Source of the DNA: Actinomycetota bacterium
GTDB lineage: Bacteria; Actinomycetota; Acidimicrobiia; Acidimicrobiales; Ilumatobacteraceae
DNA length: 19,941 nt
NCBI GenBank assembly: GCA_009704425.1
Contig: WLEG01000007.1
Span: 1 to 19,941, forward strand
Reading direction: 5' to 3'
Part shown: positions 17,020-19,941 of the stretch, in pieces
How positions within the stretch are numbered: position 1 is the first letter of the stretch
How the letters are laid out: each line of letters begins with the position of its first letter
The notes under the pieces: generated by a model
Databases searched by the model: none
The model's input: only the letters and a program-made list of their open reading frames with translations
Told to the model about the DNA's origin: nothing
Translations under genes and position numbers: made by a program

Positions 17020-17693
17020 GCGGCCTCCCTCCACACGGCCAACACCTGACGTCGCGTCTCACCACGCGAACGATGCGAGAAGAAGAGTCCGTCGCCACAA
17101 CCGGTGCACGAACCGACGTCGATGATGCGAACGTCGGGGTTCCTCGCGCGCAGCGCGAGACGAACGAGTGCACCCATGTCGAGTGCCGGTCGCCCACGAC
17201 CGTCGGTCGATCGCACGTGGGGCCCGAAGATGCGATCCATGTGGTCGAGATCCTCGGGTCCGAACTCGTAGCAACACGGTCCGATGTGCGCGCCGACCAC
17301 CGCGACGCTCGGAGGGTCACCACGGAGCACCATGGCATCGATCGCCGCGTCGAGTACGCCATCGCGAGCACCGCGCCAACCCGCGTGCACGCCGGCCACC
17401 CATTCGCGTCCGAGCAGCACCAGCGGCACGCAGTCCCCCACCCACACGCCGAGGACCGCACCCGCGGTGCGCGTGACGGACACGTCGCCGACGGAACCGT
17501 CGTGACCCCCGGGTGACTCGATCTCGCGAACGATCACACCGTGATCCTCGGACAGCTGGGTCCACGGGTGCGACGACAACGCCGCCCGGGTCGCGCCGAT
17601 CGTCGAAGATGCCGGGTGGAAGTCCCCGTCACGACGCGTGGACTGGACGACACGAACGTCGGGACGCTCGCTCACATGGATGAACGCGGGCAT
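17016..17693 (-). CDS. pgeF: Polyphenol oxidase / purine nucleoside phosphorylase, YfiH (LACC1) family
   Basis: YfiH/PgeF proteins act on purine nucleosides (phosphorolysis and adenosine deamination reported) and on misincorporated serine in peptidoglycan precursors in E. coli; laccase activity is also reported. The 225-residue protein keeps the metal site: His51 in EDHGV, Cys88 in VGDCVPLVL and His103 in AGVHAGWRG, spaced as in E. coli YfiH. Other family motifs are GAHIGPCCYEFG (134-145) and SCTGCGDGLFFSHRSRGETR (195-214). The usual QVHG motif is altered to QLSEDHG. The ATG at 17693 lies 13 bases after the ftsZ stop, so the genes are likely cotranscribed. Position after ftsZ is widely conserved (ylmD), in keeping with a cell-wall quality role. 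Confidence 0.92.
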   Translation of the reverse strand: MPAFIHVSERPDVRVVQSTRRDGDFHPASSTIGATRAALSSHPWTQLSEDHGVIVREIESPGGHDGSVGDVSVTRTAGAVLGVWVGDCVPLVLLGREWVAGVHAGWRGARDGVLDAAIDAMVLRGDPPSVAVVGAHIGPCCYEFGPEDLDHMDRIFGPHVRSTDGRGRPALDMGALVRLALRARNPDVRIIDVGSCTGCGDGLFFSHRSRGETRRQVLAVWREAA

Positions 17694-17706
17694 CGTGCCC
17701 GCCGGG

Positions 17707-18828
17707 TCACTTCAAGAACGACGGGACGTCGAAGTCGTCGTCACCATCGTCGGACGGACCGGCCGGATCACTGGCGAAGATGTCCTTGGCCACCGGAGCC
17801 GGAGCGGGACGGGACTCGCGCGCCGGAGCGGCCGCACGACCCGCGGGACGACCGGTCGGCCGCACCTGCGGTGCACCGTCCCAACGATCGAAGCCCGCGG
17901 CGATGACGGTGACCTTCACCTCGTCGCCCATGTCGTCGTTGATGACGGTTCCGAAGATGATGTTGGCGTCCTGGTGCGCGATGCCGTGGATGATCTCGGC
18001 GGCCTCGTTCATCTCCATGAGGGTCATGGTGGAGGGACCCGTGACGTTCAGCAACACGCCCCGGGCACCCTCGATGGACGCCTCGAGCAGGTTGCTGGAC
18101 AAGGCCTTGAGCGCGGCGTCGCGCGCACGGCTGTCACCACTGGCGGTTCCGATGCCCATGAGGGCCGAACCGGCGTTCTGCAGTGTCATCTTCACGTCGG
18201 CGAAGTCGGTGTTGATGAGGCCCGGGTTCGTGATGAGGTCCGAGATGCCCGAGACGCCGCTGTAGAGCACCTCGTCCGCGCGACCGAAGGCTTCCATCAC
18301 CGTGTCGCGCGCGTCGACCACCGACAACAGACGGTCGTTCGGCACGACGATGAGGGTGTCGACTTTTTCCTTCAGCTTGGCGATTCCGGCGTCGGCCTGC
18401 ACCGCGCGACGACGACCCTCGAACGAGAACGGACGCGTGACGATGCCGATCGTGAGCGCACCGAGGCTCTTGGCGATCTCGGCCACCACGGGCGCGGCAC
18501 CGGTTCCGGTTCCACCACCCTCACCGGCGGCGATGAACACCATGTCGGCACCCTTGAGCGCGTCCTCGATCTCGTCGCGATGCGCTTCGGCCGCCTGACG
18601 TCCGACCTCGGGGTCGCTACCGGCACCGAGTCCACGGGTGAGTTCACGACCCACGTCGAGCTTGAGTTCGGCATCGCTCGTCATCAACGCCTGGATGTCG
18701 GTGTTGATGGCGATGAACTCGACTCCGCGCAGATTGCGCTCGATCATGCGGTTCACCGCGTTCACACCGCCACCGCCGACGCCGATCACCTTGATCTGGC
18801 AGATGTAGTTGTTCTGTCCACCAACCAT
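17707..18828 (-). CDS. ftsZ: Cell division protein FtsZ
   Basis: FtsZ is the tubulin-like GTPase that forms the division ring. The 373-residue protein has the N-terminal GVGGGGVNAVNRMI (16-29), the GTP signature GGGTGTG (104-110), the T7 loop GLINTDFADVK with Asn206, Asp208 and Asp211 that completes the active site of the next subunit, and LSSNLLEASIEGARGVLLNV. After a Pro/Ala/Arg linker (about 315-360) it ends in the conserved peptide DFDVPSFLK, the expected SepF docking site. The ATG at 18828 has GGAGGAG (18838-18844) 9 bases upstream. The window shows ftsQ directly before it and no ftsA, as in other Actinobacteria. The 227-base upstream gap probably carries its own promoter. Confidence 0.98.
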   Translation of the reverse strand: MVGGQNNYICQIKVIGVGGGGVNAVNRMIERNLRGVEFIAINTDIQALMTSDAELKLDVGRELTRGLGAGSDPEVGRQAAEAHRDEIEDALKGADMVFIAAGEGGGTGTGAAPVVAEIAKSLGALTIGIVTRPFSFEGRRRAVQADAGIAKLKEKVDTLIVVPNDRLLSVVDARDTVMEAFGRADEVLYSGVSGISDLITNPGLINTDFADVKMTLQNAGSALMGIGTASGDSRARDAALKALSSNLLEASIEGARGVLLNVTGPSTMTLMEMNEAAEIIHGIAHQDANIIFGTVINDDMGDEVKVTVIAAGFDRWDGAPQVRPTGRPAGRAAAPARESRPAPAPVAKDIFASDPAGPSDDGDDDFDVPSFLK

Positions 18829-19055
18829 GCTGGGAGACTCCTCCGCTTTCGGGTTGTCAGCTACGCCGACGGCCTGTTGTTAATGCTTCGCTCGTGATCC
18901 GGGGATCGTCATGAAACTACGCCAGCCCCTCCGGACATTCCGTCCGGGCTGGTTGTGGGCGTTATTCTCCCACTTTCGCCGACTCAATGGGGGGATACCC
19001 CGCCATTGGCGCCGGACAAAGTCCTGCTAGATGCCCCGAATCCCCGCCGGGGCAC
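18829..19055 (-). promoter_or_regulatory. ftsQ-ftsZ intergenic region with three hairpins
   Basis: This 227-base region is the largest non-coding stretch. On the minus strand it has, in order, a GCCCC/GGGGC stem just after the ftsQ stop (19033-19053), a CAATGG/CCATTG plus GGGG/CCCC stem (18985-19008), and a long stem CCAGC-CCGGAC / GTCCGG-GCTGG with a four-base bulge (18922-18952). None is followed by a T-tract. Weak -10-like hexamers exist (for example TAGTTT at 18914-18919), and the ftsZ ribosome binding site lies at 18838-18844. It probably contains the ftsZ promoter, but I cannot fix its position. Confidence 0.6.
18922..18952 (-). other. Strong bulged hairpin in the ftsZ leader
   Basis: The stem is 11 bp in total (6 bp CCGGAC/GTCCGG next to a 5-base loop, and 5 bp CCAGC/GCTGG), interrupted by four unpaired bases on one side. 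It lies about 94 bases before the ftsZ start. It could be a weak terminator after ftsQ, a leader structure or a protein-binding site. Confidence 0.5.
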
Positions 19056-19941
19056 TCAGCGGACACTCGGCTCACCGCTGGAGACGTCGATGGTGGCGTA
19101 CTTGTTGGATCCCTGCTTCTTGATCTCGTTCACGACCCCGACCAACTTGGTCTGGAAATCGTTGGGCCTCCCGAACAACACCTCCACCTCGTTGGTGAGC
19201 GACATCGACACGTCCCCGTCGGCCGAGACCGACATGGCGATCAGGCGCGCCAGCAGGTCGGCGGGCAACGCGTTGATCAACTGGGCCGCTCCGAGGAACG
19301 GTTGTCCCACGGTGTCCCCCGCCGACAGGTTCGGTCCGGTCCCTCGGATCGGGAAGTAGTCGACCGGGTCCCCCTCGATCACGTCGAGCACCCGTCCATC
19401 CCGGTCGATCACGCGATTGAAGCCGTCGACGGCTCGGTAGAACGCGATCGGTCGACGTTCGACGATCTGGATGAGGACGCGCGACGGCAGGTGGGTCGAC
19501 AACGAGGCCTCGCGCACCCACGGGATGGACTCCAGCCGGACTTCGGCCGCGTGAAGATCCGCGGTGAGGATCGGCTCGCCCTTCAGGTCCGAGATCACCT
19601 CGCCCAACATGGTGGGGTCGGCGTAGACGTTTCCCTCCACCTCGACGTTACGGATGGACAGGATCGGTGAGGTCAGCAGCAGCAGGATCACCAGGACCGC
19701 CGCCACCGCGATGCCGACCAACGAGAACCAGCGAAGGCGACGACGCCCGGCCGCTCGACGGATGGCGATACGTCGTTGTCGGAATCGCGACGCGCCCGCG
19801 GGTGCGGGTTCCGACGCCGGAACCGGGCCCGAGTCGTCGTCGGAGATGACGACGCGCTTCTTGCCCGAGGACGAGCCCGACGACGGGGCCGACACCTTGC
19901 GCGCGGCGGCCGGCTTCGCCGGAGAGGATGGCTTCGACGGC
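19056..19941 (-). CDS. ftsQ: Cell division protein FtsQ (5' end beyond the window)
   Basis: FtsQ links early and late division proteins through a periplasm-side domain. Numbered from the GTG at 19895, the visible protein has a cytoplasmic Ser/Pro/Arg-rich tail (1-55), one membrane segment WFSLVGIAVAAVLVILLLLT (56-75), a POTRA domain (about 78-148: ILSIRNVEVEGNVYADPTML, ESIPWVREASLSTHLPSRVL, IQIVERRPIAF) and the FtsQ C-terminal domain ending in NDFQTKLVGVVNEI and YATIDVSS. The reading frame continues upstream without a stop to the window edge (PAKPAAARKVSAP), and the GTG at 19895 lacks a ribosome binding site, so the true start is probably outside. Its stop TGA is at 19056-19058. ftsZ follows directly. 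Confidence 0.93.
   Translation of the reverse strand, partial: PSKPSSPAKPAAARKVSAPSSGSSSGKKRVVISDDDSGPVPASEPAPAGASRFRQRRIAIRRAAGRRRLRWFSLVGIAVAAVLVILLLLTSPILSIRNVEVEGNVYADPTMLGEVISDLKGEPILTADLHAAEVRLESIPWVREASLSTHLPSRVLIQIVERRPIAFYRAVDGFNRVIDRDGRVLDVIEGDPVDYFPIRGTGPNLSAGDTVGQPFLGAAQLINALPADLLARLIAMSVSADGDVSMSLTNEVEVLFGRPNDFQTKLVGVVNEIKKQGSNKYATIDVSSGEPSVR

Noticed and set aside
19893..19895. GTG at 19895 as the true ftsQ start
   Set aside because: No ribosome binding site precedes it, and the frame continues open with similar composition to the window edge, so I treat the gene as 5'-incomplete; it cannot be excluded.

Overview
The window is a 20 kb block of core housekeeping genes from a high-GC actinobacterium. 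Every gene is on the minus strand, so transcription runs from the right edge to the left edge. The evidence is an actinobacterial integration host factor (mihF) in front of gmk and rpoZ, SepF with YlmE and YggT behind ftsZ without ftsA, a Streptomyces-like ileS / lysine-rich DksA-like / lspA / rluD order, and TANNNT -10 boxes that include leaderless starts. The absence of divIVA at its usual place between yggT and ileS, together with a class 1B-like PyrD, hints at a deep-branching lineage such as Acidimicrobiia. That placement is inference and no marker here proves it.

Region 1 (about 19941 to 15545) is the cell-division end of a dcw cluster: ftsQ (5' end outside the window), a 227-base gap with three hairpins, ftsZ, then pgeF, yggS, sepF and yggT. 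FtsZ carries a C-terminal DFDVPSFLK peptide, and SepF, its probable membrane anchor, is encoded three genes on. A 9-bp hairpin at the end of yggS is followed by a -10 box placed for a leaderless sepF transcript.

Region 2 (about 15515 to 10022) holds ileS (type 2, HYGH signature), a histone-H1-like/DksA-like fusion protein with 23 uninterrupted lysine-rich pentads and no zinc cysteines, lspA and rluD. The last three are coupled by 4-base start/stop overlaps.

Region 3 (about 10021 to 1639) is the pyrimidine operon pyrR-pyrB-pyrC-carA-carB-pyrD. A PyrR-binding hairpin in the pyrR leader pairs with part of the pyrR Shine-Dalgarno sequence, suggesting translational feedback by uridine nucleotides. 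In front of carA an ArgR-type operator overlaps a separate -10 box, so carAB probably answers to arginine as well as to pyrimidines. A 16-bp tandem repeat fills the carB-pyrD junction and places an ATG in every unit. No pyrK, pyrE or pyrF is present.

Region 4 (about 1601 to 1) is mihF-gmk-rpoZ-coaBC: a nucleoid protein with a probable leaderless promoter, guanylate kinase, RNA polymerase omega and the start of the coenzyme A biosynthesis protein, which runs off the left edge. There is no mobile element, CRISPR array, tRNA or rRNA. No gap between genes exceeds 300 bases; the longest is the 227-base ftsQ-ftsZ gap.
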